Positions 50,552 to 59,931 of a stretch of 64,000 bases of DNA are shown here, in pieces. How positions within the stretch are numbered: position 1 is the stretch's first letter; every line of letters begins with the position of its first letter. The notes under the pieces were generated by a model. That model was not told where the DNA came from. It searched no databases and worked only from the letters and a program-made list of their open reading frames with translations. Both the position numbers and the translations under genes were made by a program. This DNA is from CAMCXE01 sp036520615 (GTDB lineage Bacteria > Pseudomonadota > Gammaproteobacteria > Pseudomonadales > Cellvibrionaceae): NCBI GenBank assembly GCA_036520615.1, contig DATDJI010000021.1, positions 28,257-92,256 on the forward strand, given 5' to 3'.

Positions 50552-53500
50552 CCTGCAGGGCGGAGTTTAGTTTACGGGTAACAGCGAGTGGGGAGTGAGT
50601 GAAGGGTGCCAACAGGCGGTAAATTAACGGCACAACACAAAGGGTGAGCACAGTAGCGACCAACACCCCTGAAAACAAGGTTACGCCTAACACACTGCGG
50701 GTTTCGCTGCCCGCTCCAGGCGTAAATATCAGGGGTAGGGCGCCTACAAGGGCCGTGATGTTGGTCATCAAGATTGGCCGCAGGCGCATATCGGCGGCCT
50801 GGCGAATGGCATCATCTATTGACAGGCCTTCGTCGCGACCTTGATTGGCAAATTCCACGATTAATATGCCGTTTTTGGCCGCAAGTCCCACCAGCATAAT
50901 CAGGCCGACCTGGCTGAATAGATTTAAGCTCATGCCAGCCAGTGCCAGTCCACATAGGCCTCCGAAGATGGCCAAAGGCACAGTCAGAGTAATTACAAAA
51001 GGATTAATGTAACTTTCAAATTGCGCCGCGAGCACTAAAAACATTACGAGAATACCGATGATAAAAGCCCAATTGCTGGCGCCATTGGCATCTTTAAAGG
51101 CACGCGAACTGCCTTTGTAATCAAGGATCGCGGTTTCAGGCAGCTGGGTTTTAACCAGGTTTTCGATATAGGCCAGAGCTTTATCTTGGGTGAAGCCGGT
51201 TTCTAAACTCGCTTCGATGGTAATGGCGCGGTTGCGGTTAAAACGATTGAGGGTTTTGGAGTCGGCAAAATCGCTTAATTTGATCAGGTTGCCCAGTGGC
51301 ACTAAGGCGCCTGTGGTGTCGGAGCGTACTTGAATGGAATCCAGGTCCGCCGGGTCGTTAAATTGCTCGCGCCGGCCTTCTAATAACACATCATATTCCT
51401 CGCCTTGTTCTACAAACGTTGACGCGCGCTTGGATGCGAGCAACGTTTCAAGTGTAGAACCGATCGTTTGTACGGAAACACCCACACTGGCAGCCAATTC
51501 ATAATTAATGTCAATTTTGAACTGCGGGCTTGTCTGTTTATAGTCTGAATCCAACGCCAAAAAGCCCGGGTTATTTTCGTTAATGGCTTTAAATACTATG
51601 TCGCGCCATTGCGCAAGAGTCTCATAAGTGCCGCCTTCGAGCACCACCGTGAAAGGTTTGCCACTGCGGCTGTTAATACCCTGGCGCATAACGGCGGCTA
51701 TGCGTACGCCGGGTAGGTCCGCTAGAGATTTACGCATGTCCGCCATAATGGCCCAGGCATCGCGCCTTGTACCCCAGGGGCTAAGATTAATGATGGCCAT
51801 GCCGCTATTAAACGTCGTGGCGGTAGCATTAAAGTTGCGCGGAGCCCGTAACAGCATACGTTCGGCTTCGCCGTTATCGACAAAAACCATTAAGCGTTTT
51901 TCGATCTCTTCCATGTAGTGCGCCATGTAGGCGTAGGAGGCACCTTCAGGGCCGTCTACCATAATATTAAATGAACCGCGATCTTCCTCTGGTGCGTATT
52001 CTTTGGGTAAATGGTTGTATAGCAACACACATCCCACAACGCTTGCCACGAGAATCGCCCCTGCAATCCAAGGACGGAACAACATCCGTTCAAGCATCTG
52101 GCGGTAAAGACGTCTAATGCGATTAAATCCCCCGTCAACCACCTGCAGCATCTTATTGGGGTGATGGGACGGTTTGAGCAGCTTGGCGGCAATCACCGGT
52201 GAGAGTGTTAGTGCAACCAGGCCTGAAAACAGTACGGCAGCGCTCATAGTTGCGGCAAATTCGGTAAATAAGCGGCCTAAATCCCCTTCCACAAAGGCGA
52301 TGGGAATAAACACTGCAACCAGTACTAAGGTTGTGGCCATTACGGCAAACCCCACTTGCCGCGTGCCGCGAAAGGCCGCCACCAAAGCGGATTCCCCCAG
52401 TGTGGTCATGCGCCGATGAATGTTTTCCAGCACTACAATGGCATCGTCCACTACTAGGCCCACACTTAAAATCAAAGCTAAAAGGGTGAGCATATTCAGG
52501 CTGAAATTAAGCATTAACAGCAAGCTAAATGTGGCGATTAAGCTTACGGGTACGGTAACGGCCGGAATGAGTGTTGCCCGCCAACTACCTAAAAATAAAT
52601 AGATAACGAGCATTACTAAAGCTGCCGCCACTGCAAATGTTCGATACACCTCGTGGATGGCTTCTTCAATAAATACGGATGAGTCGTAACTTTGCGCCAG
52701 CTGCATGCCACCGGGCAGATTTTTGTTCAGCCGTTCCACTTCTGCCTTGCAAATGCGCGCTACATCCAGAGTATTAGCCGTAGATTGTTTGACTATGCCG
52801 ATGCCCACCATGTTGGAGCCGTTGCCGCGAAACATATTGCGATATTCCACCGAGCCTTTTTGTACTTCGGCTACATCACCTAAGCGCACCATACCTTTGC
52901 CGTCGGCACGTACTACTAAGCTTGCGAATTCCTCCGCTGTGGTGAATTGGCGATTGACCCGCAGCGTGTATTGGCGATCCACCGATTCGATCACACCTGC
53001 TGGCAGCTCCACATTCTCACGGCGCAAGGCTTTTTCTACATCAGCAGCGGTGAGTTCATAGGCGGCAAGTTTGTCTTTGTCGAGCCAAATGCGCATAGCA
53101 TAGGTTTGCGCGCCGCCGACGCGCACACGGGCCACACCGCTTAATGATGAGAAACGATCAACCAAATAGCGTTCTGAATAATCCGTCAGTGCAGGCACCG
53201 TCATGCCGTCGCTGAACAGGTTAAACCAGATAATGACGTCTTCGTTGGCATCGACTTTTTGAATTTCCGGTGGACGAATTTCCGGCGGCAGACTGGAAAT
53301 AGCACGGCTAACGCGATCGCGTACATCGCTGGTAGCCGCATCTATATCGCGGCCTAAACGAAATTCCAGCCGCACCGATGAGCGACCATCTTCCGAGCTG
53401 GATTCGATAAACCGTATCCCTTCGATACCCGCCACGCGGTCTTCAATAATTTGTGTGATGCGCGACTCAACGGTGGCGGCAGCGGCGCCGGTGTAATCCG

Positions 53501-53645
53501 TACTTATAGATACGATCGGCGGATCAATATTCGGATATTCGCGCAGGCTCAAACGCGAGTAAGAAACCAATCCGCCTACCAGCAAAATTAAGCTAATGAC
53601 CGTGGCAAATACTGGCCGTTTGATACTCGTATCAGAAACCCACAT
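50541..53645 (-). CDS. RND efflux pump inner-membrane subunit (HAE-1 family)
   Basis: Proton-driven drug/solute exporter of the AcrB/MexB/MexF class, 1034 residues. The N-terminus MWVSDTSIKRPVFATVI is typical. The proton-relay DD pair lies in helix 4 (SVGLVVDDAIVVLENIH), and the duplicated 12-helix layout with two large periplasmic loops is visible. The substrate cannot be told. The adaptor gene lies immediately upstream (one-base overlap) and the L,D-transpeptidase start overlaps its end. No TolC-type channel is encoded nearby, so a shared outer-membrane factor is likely. Confidence 0.93.
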   Translation of the reverse strand: MWVSDTSIKRPVFATVISLILLVGGLVSYSRLSLREYPNIDPPIVSISTDYTGAAAATVESRITQIIEDRVAGIEGIRFIESSSEDGRSSVRLEFRLGRDIDAATSDVRDRVSRAISSLPPEIRPPEIQKVDANEDVIIWFNLFSDGMTVPALTDYSERYLVDRFSSLSGVARVRVGGAQTYAMRIWLDKDKLAAYELTAADVEKALRRENVELPAGVIESVDRQYTLRVNRQFTTAEEFASLVVRADGKGMVRLGDVAEVQKGSVEYRNMFRGNGSNMVGIGIVKQSTANTLDVARICKAEVERLNKNLPGGMQLAQSYDSSVFIEEAIHEVYRTFAVAAALVMLVIYLFLGSWRATLIPAVTVPVSLIATFSLLLMLNFSLNMLTLLALILSVGLVVDDAIVVLENIHRRMTTLGESALVAAFRGTRQVGFAVMATTLVLVAVFIPIAFVEGDLGRLFTEFAATMSAAVLFSGLVALTLSPVIAAKLLKPSHHPNKMLQVVDGGFNRIRRLYRQMLERMLFRPWIAGAILVASVVGCVLLYNHLPKEYAPEEDRGSFNIMVDGPEGASYAYMAHYMEEIEKRLMVFVDNGEAERMLLRAPRNFNATATTFNSGMAIINLSPWGTRRDAWAIMADMRKSLADLPGVRIAAVMRQGINSRSGKPFTVVLEGGTYETLAQWRDIVFKAINENNPGFLALDSDYKQTSPQFKIDINYELAASVGVSVQTIGSTLETLLASKRASTFVEQGEEYDVLLEGRREQFNDPADLDSIQVRSDTTGALVPLGNLIKLSDFADSKTLNRFNRNRAITIEASLETGFTQDKALAYIENLVKTQLPETAILDYKGSSRAFKDANGASNWAFIIGILVMFLVLAAQFESYINPFVITLTVPLAIFGGLCGLALAGMSLNLFSQVGLIMLVGLAAKNGILIVEFANQGRDEGLSIDDAIRQAADMRLRPILMTNITALVGALPLIFTPGAGSETRSVLGVTLFSGVLVATVLTLCVVPLIYRLLAPFTHSPLAVTRKLNSALQDDD

Positions 53646-54685
53646 TAATGTGTGCTCCGGGGGGTTAATTCCTGTGCGGGCTTGCCGGTATCTTCACCGA
53701 GCAGAGAAACTCGTGCCCCGGGTGTAAGTTTGGCCGTTCCTTGCGTGACTATTTTCTGCCCGCTGGTAAGTCCTTCAATCACAACCTGGCCGCCACTGCG
53801 TGCGATAACTGTTACCAGTTGGCGGCTTACTGTTTTGTCCTCCTCAACGCGAAAGACAAAACTCTGTGTGCCTTCTTGCACCAAGGCTCCCTCCGGCAGC
53901 GTAAGACCATCAAGCGTTCTATTGATGCGCACTTTTACACGTTCGCCTGCGAGCCAACCGGGCCCTGCGATTTTCCCGCGCGCAAGCAGTGTTAACGTGG
54001 CAGGCTGTAAACGGTTATCCAATGCCAGCACCTTACCTGGTGAATTGTGGCGCTCATCCAGGCTAATCGCCTCAAATGGCGTACCTATGGGTAACAACCT
54101 AGCCTGAGCTTGCGGCACTTCGATATCCAGATGAAACAGATCAGGCGCTTCTAGTTGTCCTAACGTATCGCCAGGACGGACTAAATCGCCAAGATTTACA
54201 GCCTTAAGGCCCAAGCGGCCATCAAAGGGCGCGCGAATTAAGCGATCTGACAGCCGAGCTTCCACGGCTATTAATTGAGCCTGAGCATTTTCCAGCGCGG
54301 CGCGTTTAATCCCAAAGGCTTCTTGTGAGGTGAGTTTGGCTTTGGATAGAGATTCTGCTCGGGAGAATTGGTCTTGAGCTTCTCGATATTGCGAGCGCGC
54401 CTGCGTTAATAGCGCTTGCTCTTCCTGGCGGGTCATTTCAAATAACACATCACCGGCCTTTACCCGCTGACCATCTTTTACGTGAATAGCGCTTAAGGTT
54501 TCAGTAACGCTAGGCGAGAGGCTTACGCTTTGGGCCGGTGTTAAGCGACCGTATAAAACGATTGGCATTTCAAGCTGGGTAGGGCTGAGCGTTTTTACAA
54601 ACACCGGAATGGGGGGGCGCTCTGGAGCGGCGGCCCAAACAGCAAGGCTTAATAAATACACGACCAAAAAAAACGCTAAACGCAT
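53645..54685 (-). CDS. RND efflux periplasmic adaptor (membrane fusion protein)
   Basis: Links the RND pump to an outer-membrane channel. The 346-residue protein has a signal peptide (ends AVWAA), a biotinyl-lipoyl-like segment with VKDGQRVKAGDVLFEM, a helical hairpin (residues ~85-145, ALLTQARSQYREAQDQFSR), RLIRAPFDGRLGLKAVNLGDLV, and a beta-barrel and membrane-proximal end (VTQGTAKLTPGARV). There is no lipobox cysteine. The stop overlaps the RND start. It begins 30 bp after nth, which may be co-transcribed. Confidence 0.92.
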   Translation of the reverse strand: MRLAFFLVVYLLSLAVWAAAPERPPIPVFVKTLSPTQLEMPIVLYGRLTPAQSVSLSPSVTETLSAIHVKDGQRVKAGDVLFEMTRQEEQALLTQARSQYREAQDQFSRAESLSKAKLTSQEAFGIKRAALENAQAQLIAVEARLSDRLIRAPFDGRLGLKAVNLGDLVRPGDTLGQLEAPDLFHLDIEVPQAQARLLPIGTPFEAISLDERHNSPGKVLALDNRLQPATLTLLARGKIAGPGWLAGERVKVRINRTLDGLTLPEGALVQEGTQSFVFRVEEDKTVSRQLVTVIARSGGQVVIEGLTSGQKIVTQGTAKLTPGARVSLLGEDTGKPAQELTPRSTH

Positions 54686-54714
54686 GCAGACAACCTTAGG
54701 GTGGATAGCTGTAA

Positions 54715-55452
54715 CTACGCTTTGCGCGTGGCTTTAGCTTTAATTCGATTGGGATAACAGCGACGGCACAATTCACACACGGTGCCATCGCAACCGCGCG
54801 CAGAACAAAACTCACGGCCGTAATAGATGAACTGCAGATGCAGTTGGTTCCAGCTCTCCTGCGGAAATAGCGCTTTTAAATCCGCCTCCGTTTGTACAAC
54901 GTTTTTCCCTGAAGTTAGCCCCCAACGCTGAGCCAAGCGATGGATGTGCGTATCTACGGCAAACGCTGGCACGCCAAAGGCTTGGCTCATAACAACGCTC
55001 GCGGTTTTATGGCCGACGCCGGGCAGCGCTTCTAAGGCTTTAAAATCCTGCGGCACCTGGCCGTTGTGATGTTCCAATAATAATTCCGATAGGCGTTTGA
55101 TCGCTTTTGATTTTTGCGGCGATAACCCACACGGTCGAATAATCTGCGCAATTGCCTCCACCGGTTGCTGCGCCATAGCTTCGGGTGTATCCGCCAATGT
55201 AAACAGCGCTGGAGTAACTTGATTTACCCGCTCATCCGTACACTGCGCACTTAGCAGTACCGCAATTAACAGCGTGAACGCGTCTTTATGGTGTAGGGGA
55301 ATCGGCGGATTAGGGTAGCGGGCTTGTAACTGCTCCAGTACAAGAGCGGCGCGCTGCTTCTTACTGGGTGAGAGAGCCTTGAGCGTGTTCGATGAAATGG
55401 GGGTTGAACCGAAATCAGACACCACAGGTGGCCTCAATAGAAAAGGCGGCAT
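54715..55452 (-). CDS. nth: Endonuclease III (DNA glycosylase/AP lyase) with unusual Cys spacing
   Basis: Base-excision repair enzyme removing oxidised pyrimidines. The HhH-GPD core is clear: LLSAQCTDERVNQVTP, LPGVGHKTASVVMSQAFG with the catalytic Lys, and FAVDTHIHRLAQRWGL with the catalytic Asp. The C-terminal iron-sulfur loop has five cysteines at 216, 221, 226, 229 and 232, not the standard C-x6-C-x2-C-x5-C. Positions 216, 226 and 232 align, but the second standard position is Gly. I start at ATG 55452 (245 residues); the frame continues to 55530. It may lead the efflux/transpeptidase operon. Confidence 0.92.
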   Translation of the reverse strand: MPPFLLRPPVVSDFGSTPISSNTLKALSPSKKQRAALVLEQLQARYPNPPIPLHHKDAFTLLIAVLLSAQCTDERVNQVTPALFTLADTPEAMAQQPVEAIAQIIRPCGLSPQKSKAIKRLSELLLEHHNGQVPQDFKALEALPGVGHKTASVVMSQAFGVPAFAVDTHIHRLAQRWGLTSGKNVVQTEADLKALFPQESWNQLHLQFIYYGREFCSARGCDGTVCELCRRCYPNRIKAKATRKA

Positions 55453-55654
55453 TGTAGACGCTTTAGAGGGATAGCCGACAGTGCAGAAAAATACATATTT
55501 ATGAATTTTCAATTCTCTGAACGCTCGCACTCACGTGTCTAGTGTAATTTGTCTTAAGCATTAAACCTTTGTGTATCAGCGTACAGACTCAATTACCAAT
55601 CAGCCGCAAGCTCATTAAGATTTAATTATCCAAGTGATTGTGGAGAATTACTAA

Positions 55655-56431
55655 ATGAGCAGGTTCGACCATGAAGCCGGCCAATTTTTTGAAATTGACG
55701 GCGCGCAAATATATTGCGAAATAACCGGTAATCCCACGGCGGCGCCCCTGCTATTACTGCACGGAGGCATGGGCACTATCGAAGACTTAAATATTTTTGT
55801 ACAACAGCTAGCTGGCGATTTTAAAATTATTGGAATTGATAGCCGTGGGCAGGGCAAGTCAACGCTTGGGGATTGTGTATTGACGTATGAGCGCATTCAG
55901 CAGGATATAGTAGCGGTGCTTGAGCGATTGAATATTTCTAAGCTGAGTATTTTGGGCTTTAGCGATGGCGGCATAATTGCGTATAGAATAGCAGCTCTGC
56001 AGTCAGTGCAAGTAGACAAACTCATCACCATCGGTGCTGACTGGAGCGGTAAAAATAATACAAAGGTAAAAGAGATTTATAAAAAAATCACCGCTAAAAC
56101 TTGGCAGGAAAAATTTCCGCAAACATACGAGACCTACTCGAAATTAAACCCGCTGCCAAATTTCGAGAAATTGGTTAATTGCATTGTTAAAATGTGGCAG
56201 GACGAAACACCGTCGGGCTACCCGGAAGAATCTGTTAAAAATATTAATTGCCCGCTGCTGATTATTCGCGGTGATGATGATCACCTCGTGCCTTTGGAAT
56301 CAATGGTGCAGTTGCGTCAAGATGCTGCCCAGGCGCAGTTATTAAATATACCCCGCGCAGGCCATGTAGCATTTGAAGATCAGCCTGACTTAGTATTGCC
56401 TGCGATTAAAACATTTTTAAATACTCCTTAA
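55655..56431 (+). CDS. Alpha/beta hydrolase
   Basis: Serine hydrolase of unknown substrate, 258 residues, cytoplasmic. Visible are the oxyanion-hole HGGMG (residues ~36-40), GIDSRGQGKST after strand 4, and nucleophile Ser103 in ILGFSDGGIIAYR. The acid Asp lies in IIRGDDDHLVP and His in RAGHVAFEDQP. The nucleophile elbow reads G-F-S-D-G. TGGAGAA precedes ATG 55655. It is a stand-alone gene; no pathway clue. Confidence 0.9.
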   Translation: MSRFDHEAGQFFEIDGAQIYCEITGNPTAAPLLLLHGGMGTIEDLNIFVQQLAGDFKIIGIDSRGQGKSTLGDCVLTYERIQQDIVAVLERLNISKLSILGFSDGGIIAYRIAALQSVQVDKLITIGADWSGKNNTKVKEIYKKITAKTWQEKFPQTYETYSKLNPLPNFEKLVNCIVKMWQDETPSGYPEESVKNINCPLLIIRGDDDHLVPLESMVQLRQDAAQAQLLNIPRAGHVAFEDQPDLVLPAIKTFLNTP

Positions 56432-56567
56432 AGAAACTTGTGCGGTGAATTTATCGCATTAGCAGGCTGGAGCCAGATACTTCGCTTAAATAGAGCTCGA
56501 CGCCGAAGTGGAACATTGTAAAAATGCTGTGGTTTAAACAACTTAGATTTTTACAACCTCTATATCT

Positions 56568-57716
56568 ATGGTCCAGACGCCACCCCGCCGCATAGCTCAT
56601 CTAGACATGGATGCATTTTTTGCCTCTGTCGAGTTATTGCGCTATCCGGAATTGCGCGGTTTACCCGTTGTGGTAGGCGGGCGCGCGGCTGATCGTCCAG
56701 TGCTGCAACCCGACGGCACGCGCTTATTCGCTCGGCTGCGCGATTATGTAGGCCGCGGTGTTATTACCACTTCTACTTATGAGGCCCGTGCGCTAGGTGT
56801 ATTTTCCGCAATGGGCACGATGAAGGCGGCAAAGTTAGCCCCTAACGCCATTTTATTACCGGCAGATTTCGAAGCTTATCGCCATTATTCGTCCATATTT
56901 AAAAAAGCAGTAGCCGCAATAGCGCCAGTTATTGAGGATAGAGGTATCGACGAAATCTATATCGATTTAACCGCCCATGCAGAATCTACTCTTGAAATTG
57001 CCGTGCGGTTAAAAAAAGTGGTGTGCGAAGCCACGCAATTAACCTGCTCTATCTGCGTGGCGGAAAATAAGTTATTGGCAAAAATTGGATCAGAGTTAGA
57101 TAAGCCAGACGGGCTAACGCTGTTATCCCGCGAAGATATTCCAAAGCGGATTTGGCCATTACCGGTTGGCAAAGTAAACGGCATTGGACCAAAAATGGCG
57201 GCCAAGTTAAATCAATTAAATATTTTAACTATTGGTGATTTGGCTCAAACGCACATAGATTTTTTGCAAGAACATTTCGGGCGTAATTATGCTCAATGGC
57301 TGCAGCGTATTGCTCAGGGCGAAGATAATTCTCCGCTTGCTACAGGTTCCGGATGTAAATCAATCAGCCGCGAGACGACCTTTGAACATGACCTACACGC
57401 GCGCGACAACAAACAGCAATTAACGCCGATTTTTACTCGTCTATGTACGCGACTCGCAGAAGATCTAAAACGTAAAGGCTATGTGGCGCGCACAATAGGC
57501 ATAAAACTACGTTACACGGATTTTCGCAGAATTAGCCGAGACCTGACACTACCTGAGGCCACTGCCGATGCGGCTGTAATCCGCAAAGCAGCGGGAGAAT
57601 GTTTGCGCCGCGTGAATTTAGATCATAAATTCCGCCTATTAGGAGTGAAAGCAAGCGGCTTAATCCGCCCTGAGGACGCACTAGAATATACTTTGCAAAA
57701 GGATCTATTCGAGTAA
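56568..57716 (+). CDS. dinB: DNA polymerase IV (Y-family translesion polymerase)
   Basis: Error-prone polymerase for lesion bypass. Catalytic acidic residues are in IAHLDMDAFFASVE (N-terminus) and RGIDEIYIDLT. The steric region TTSTYEARALGVFSAMGT and the DNA-binding helix-hairpin-helix KVNGIGPKMAAKLNQL are typical. A ~20-residue insertion (GGRAADRPVLQPDGTRLFAR) after the first strand is shared with some Burkholderia/Xanthomonas DinB proteins. The 382-residue protein ends without an obvious canonical QL-x-LF clamp motif, although LQKDLF at the very end may serve. No LexA box was recognised upstream. Confidence 0.94.
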   Translation: MVQTPPRRIAHLDMDAFFASVELLRYPELRGLPVVVGGRAADRPVLQPDGTRLFARLRDYVGRGVITTSTYEARALGVFSAMGTMKAAKLAPNAILLPADFEAYRHYSSIFKKAVAAIAPVIEDRGIDEIYIDLTAHAESTLEIAVRLKKVVCEATQLTCSICVAENKLLAKIGSELDKPDGLTLLSREDIPKRIWPLPVGKVNGIGPKMAAKLNQLNILTIGDLAQTHIDFLQEHFGRNYAQWLQRIAQGEDNSPLATGSGCKSISRETTFEHDLHARDNKQQLTPIFTRLCTRLAEDLKRKGYVARTIGIKLRYTDFRRISRDLTLPEATADAAVIRKAAGECLRRVNLDHKFRLLGVKASGLIRPEDALEYTLQKDLFE

Positions 57717-57826
57717 GAAAGCGGTTTGTATTTCGGCCATCAAAGGTTTAGGTGCTCCTGCAATTGGCAACTATGTTAGGCGAGAAATTAAAGATTTGGC
57801 TTGAAGAAATCGGAAATTTAATTCAT

Positions 57827-58183
57827 CTAACGCGCCATTTGACTATTTATAGCTTGGGCAAGTGCAATAGAATTTCCGTCCGGGTCTTTAATCATCAGAG
57901 TTTTGACGTGAACATTAGTAGCATAATCATGTGTATCAACACCGAGTTTTTGTAATGCACTAATGTGCTGCTCTAAATTATCCACAGACAAGGTTACCGA
58001 GCCTTTTCCCGCACGCTCAATGCCCTGATAAATTTGCAACCAACCACCGTTGGGAAATTTCCATTCGGCAAGGTTTGGCATAGGTTGAGTATCTGCAGCA
58101 CGGTCGAATAAACGGCTATACCAGCTAATTGCGGCAGCGATATCACTTACAGCTAAACTTGCTAATGCATTTTGAATTGCCAT
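57827..58183 (-). CDS. VOC-family (glyoxalase/bleomycin-resistance fold) protein
   Basis: Small metal-dependent or ligand-binding protein of the vicinal-oxygen-chelate fold; no enzyme activity can be assigned. The 118-residue product shows LAVSDIAAAISWYSRLF at the start and KTLMIKDPDGNSIALAQA at the end, the paired beta-alpha-beta units of a VOC monomer. I start at ATG 58183, with AGGT upstream; an extension to 58276 adds 31 atypical residues. It converges on dinB. Confidence 0.85.
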   Translation of the reverse strand: MAIQNALASLAVSDIAAAISWYSRLFDRAADTQPMPNLAEWKFPNGGWLQIYQGIERAGKGSVTLSVDNLEQHISALQKLGVDTHDYATNVHVKTLMIKDPDGNSIALAQAINSQMAR

Positions 58184-58527
58184 AACATTACCTGTAAATG
58201 TCGTCACTAACAAGTGTAATTGGCTTAACCATGCAGGACTGTACGCTAGCTCACTTGAGCTCATGTCCGAGTTCACGTAGAGCGGTGTTCAGGCGTAGTA
58301 CGTAGATATTTGGCTAAATTACTTTAAAAAATAAAGAGCTCGACGCGGAGAGTCGAATTTTAAATAGCCCTGATTAATAGGTACCTTAATACCGCCTCAC
58401 TTAGCAAGCTTGCAAGAGGTTATATACGTGCTTGGGTGTTTTTAAAATACCTATAAATCAGATAGTCTTTAAGTAAAATAAATAGAAATTTAACAGTGAG
58501 TACAAGTAATGCATGCGCCTGATAAAT
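58184..58527. other. 344-bp intergenic region between VOC and OYE genes
   Basis: No supported gene. Both neighbours read leftward, so this region should hold the VOC promoter and the end of the OYE transcript. A short AGAGCTCGACGC sequence (about 58337) also occurs near 56493; two copies are too few to call a repeat family. Confidence 0.35.
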
Positions 58528-59604
58528 TTACGCACCAAGAGTGGGGTAATCGGTATAACCTTTTGCATCTTGCGTGTAGTAGGTGGAGGAGTCCGCTGCA
58601 TTTAAAGGTGCATCTTTCTCTATGCGCGCAGGCAAATCCGGGTTAGCTAAAAACAGCGTGCCAAATGCCACTGCATCGAGTTTTCCTGAATTAATTGCTT
58701 GCGCAGCCTCTGCAGGTGTGTAGCCCATATTCGCTACTAAAGTGCCGTTAAAATGCTCGCGCACAGGCGTTAGCAGATCGCCTTTTTGTGTTTGAAAAAA
58801 ATCACTACGCATCACATGTAAATAACCTAAATTAAAATCATTTAAGCGTTTTGCAAGCCAACTAGTGATACCGATGGGATCGCTGTCGAGCATGCTATTG
58901 TAACTATTCAGCGGAGAGATACGCAGGCCTACTTGTTTGCTATCCCAAACTTCACACACAGCGCTAATTACTTCAAGCATTAATCGCGCGCGATTTTCTA
59001 CCGGGCCGCCATAAGGGCCTGTACGCTTATTCGAACCATCGCGCCAAAATTGGTCCAGTAAATAACCATTGGCACCGTGCACTTCTACACCGTCAAAACC
59101 TGCAGCTTTGGCATTAATTGCGGCTTGTTTAAAGCCTGCGATAATCTCTGGAATTTCGTCATCACTTATTGCCCTGGGTTCTACGTGTGACTGCTTCCCG
59201 TCTGGCGTGTGGACCTCATCGTTAATAGCAATAGCGCTGGGGGCAATAGGTTGTTTGCCGTCATTAAATGCTGGATGGCAGGCGCGCCCGCCATGCCAAA
59301 GTTGTAAAAATATTTTGCCGCCTTTTGCATGTACGGCTGCGGTTACTAATTTCCAGCCATCAATTTGTGCCGCAGAATAAATTCCTGGCTCCTGCCAAAA
59401 TGCTGAATTACCCTCGGTAACCATCGTAGCTTCGGCAATAATAAGGCCTGCGGATGCTCGCTGAGCGTAATATTCCGCCATCAGTGCATTTGGGATATGT
59501 TCAAGGCCTGCACGACAGCGAGTAAGCGGTGCCATCCATATGCGGTTCGACAATTTACCATTACCCATTGTCAGGCCTTCAAAAAGAATATCGTTTGCGT
59601 TCAT
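58528..59604 (-). CDS. Old Yellow Enzyme family ene-reductase (NemA-like)
   Basis: FMN-dependent NAD(P)H oxidoreductase reducing activated C=C bonds, nitro compounds or related electrophiles. The 358-residue TIM-barrel protein has NRIWMAPLTRCRA at the start, LQLWHGGRACHP, GFDGVEVHGANGYLLDQFWRD with the ligand-binding His/Asn pair, and NKRTGPYGGPVENRAR. I start at ATG 59604. The frame runs open 45 residues further, with no ribosome-binding support. Native substrate unknown. Confidence 0.93.
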   Translation of the reverse strand: MNANDILFEGLTMGNGKLSNRIWMAPLTRCRAGLEHIPNALMAEYYAQRASAGLIIAEATMVTEGNSAFWQEPGIYSAAQIDGWKLVTAAVHAKGGKIFLQLWHGGRACHPAFNDGKQPIAPSAIAINDEVHTPDGKQSHVEPRAISDDEIPEIIAGFKQAAINAKAAGFDGVEVHGANGYLLDQFWRDGSNKRTGPYGGPVENRARLMLEVISAVCEVWDSKQVGLRISPLNSYNSMLDSDPIGITSWLAKRLNDFNLGYLHVMRSDFFQTQKGDLLTPVREHFNGTLVANMGYTPAEAAQAINSGKLDAVAFGTLFLANPDLPARIEKDAPLNAADSSTYYTQDAKGYTDYPTLGA

Positions 59605-59931
59605 GAAGAGTTCTCCAAAGCGGGGCGATTTGCGGAGTGATAATTCTACCTGATCAGCTATCAAGCAAAATTGAAAATTTACTACAACGCGCCAGTGATA
59701 GCGCGCGACGCAGCATAGAAGCTTCTGTAAAGTGCGCATATATAAATCTAATTTGACGATTTATAAAGATTCTTTGCTCAACATCTAACCTTATTTACTG
59801 CGGAGAACCTTTTGGATTAGAGTTGTTTAAAAATAATAAGGCGGTAAAGGCGGGAGATATTGAGCACCGCCGGTATAGCCTTATGCAGGCACTATGCCGT
59901 TTATCCAGACGTAATTCTCTTTCTGTAAAGA
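59605..59931. other. 327-bp intergenic region between OYE and djlA
   Basis: No ORF with support. Both neighbours read leftward; the left part should hold the OYE promoter. A possible hairpin GGCGG...CCGCC lies around 59850-59874, of unknown role. Confidence 0.35.

Noticed and set aside
56493..58350. AGAGCTCGACGC repeated at about 56493 and 58337
   Set aside because: Only two short copies with different surroundings; likely chance.
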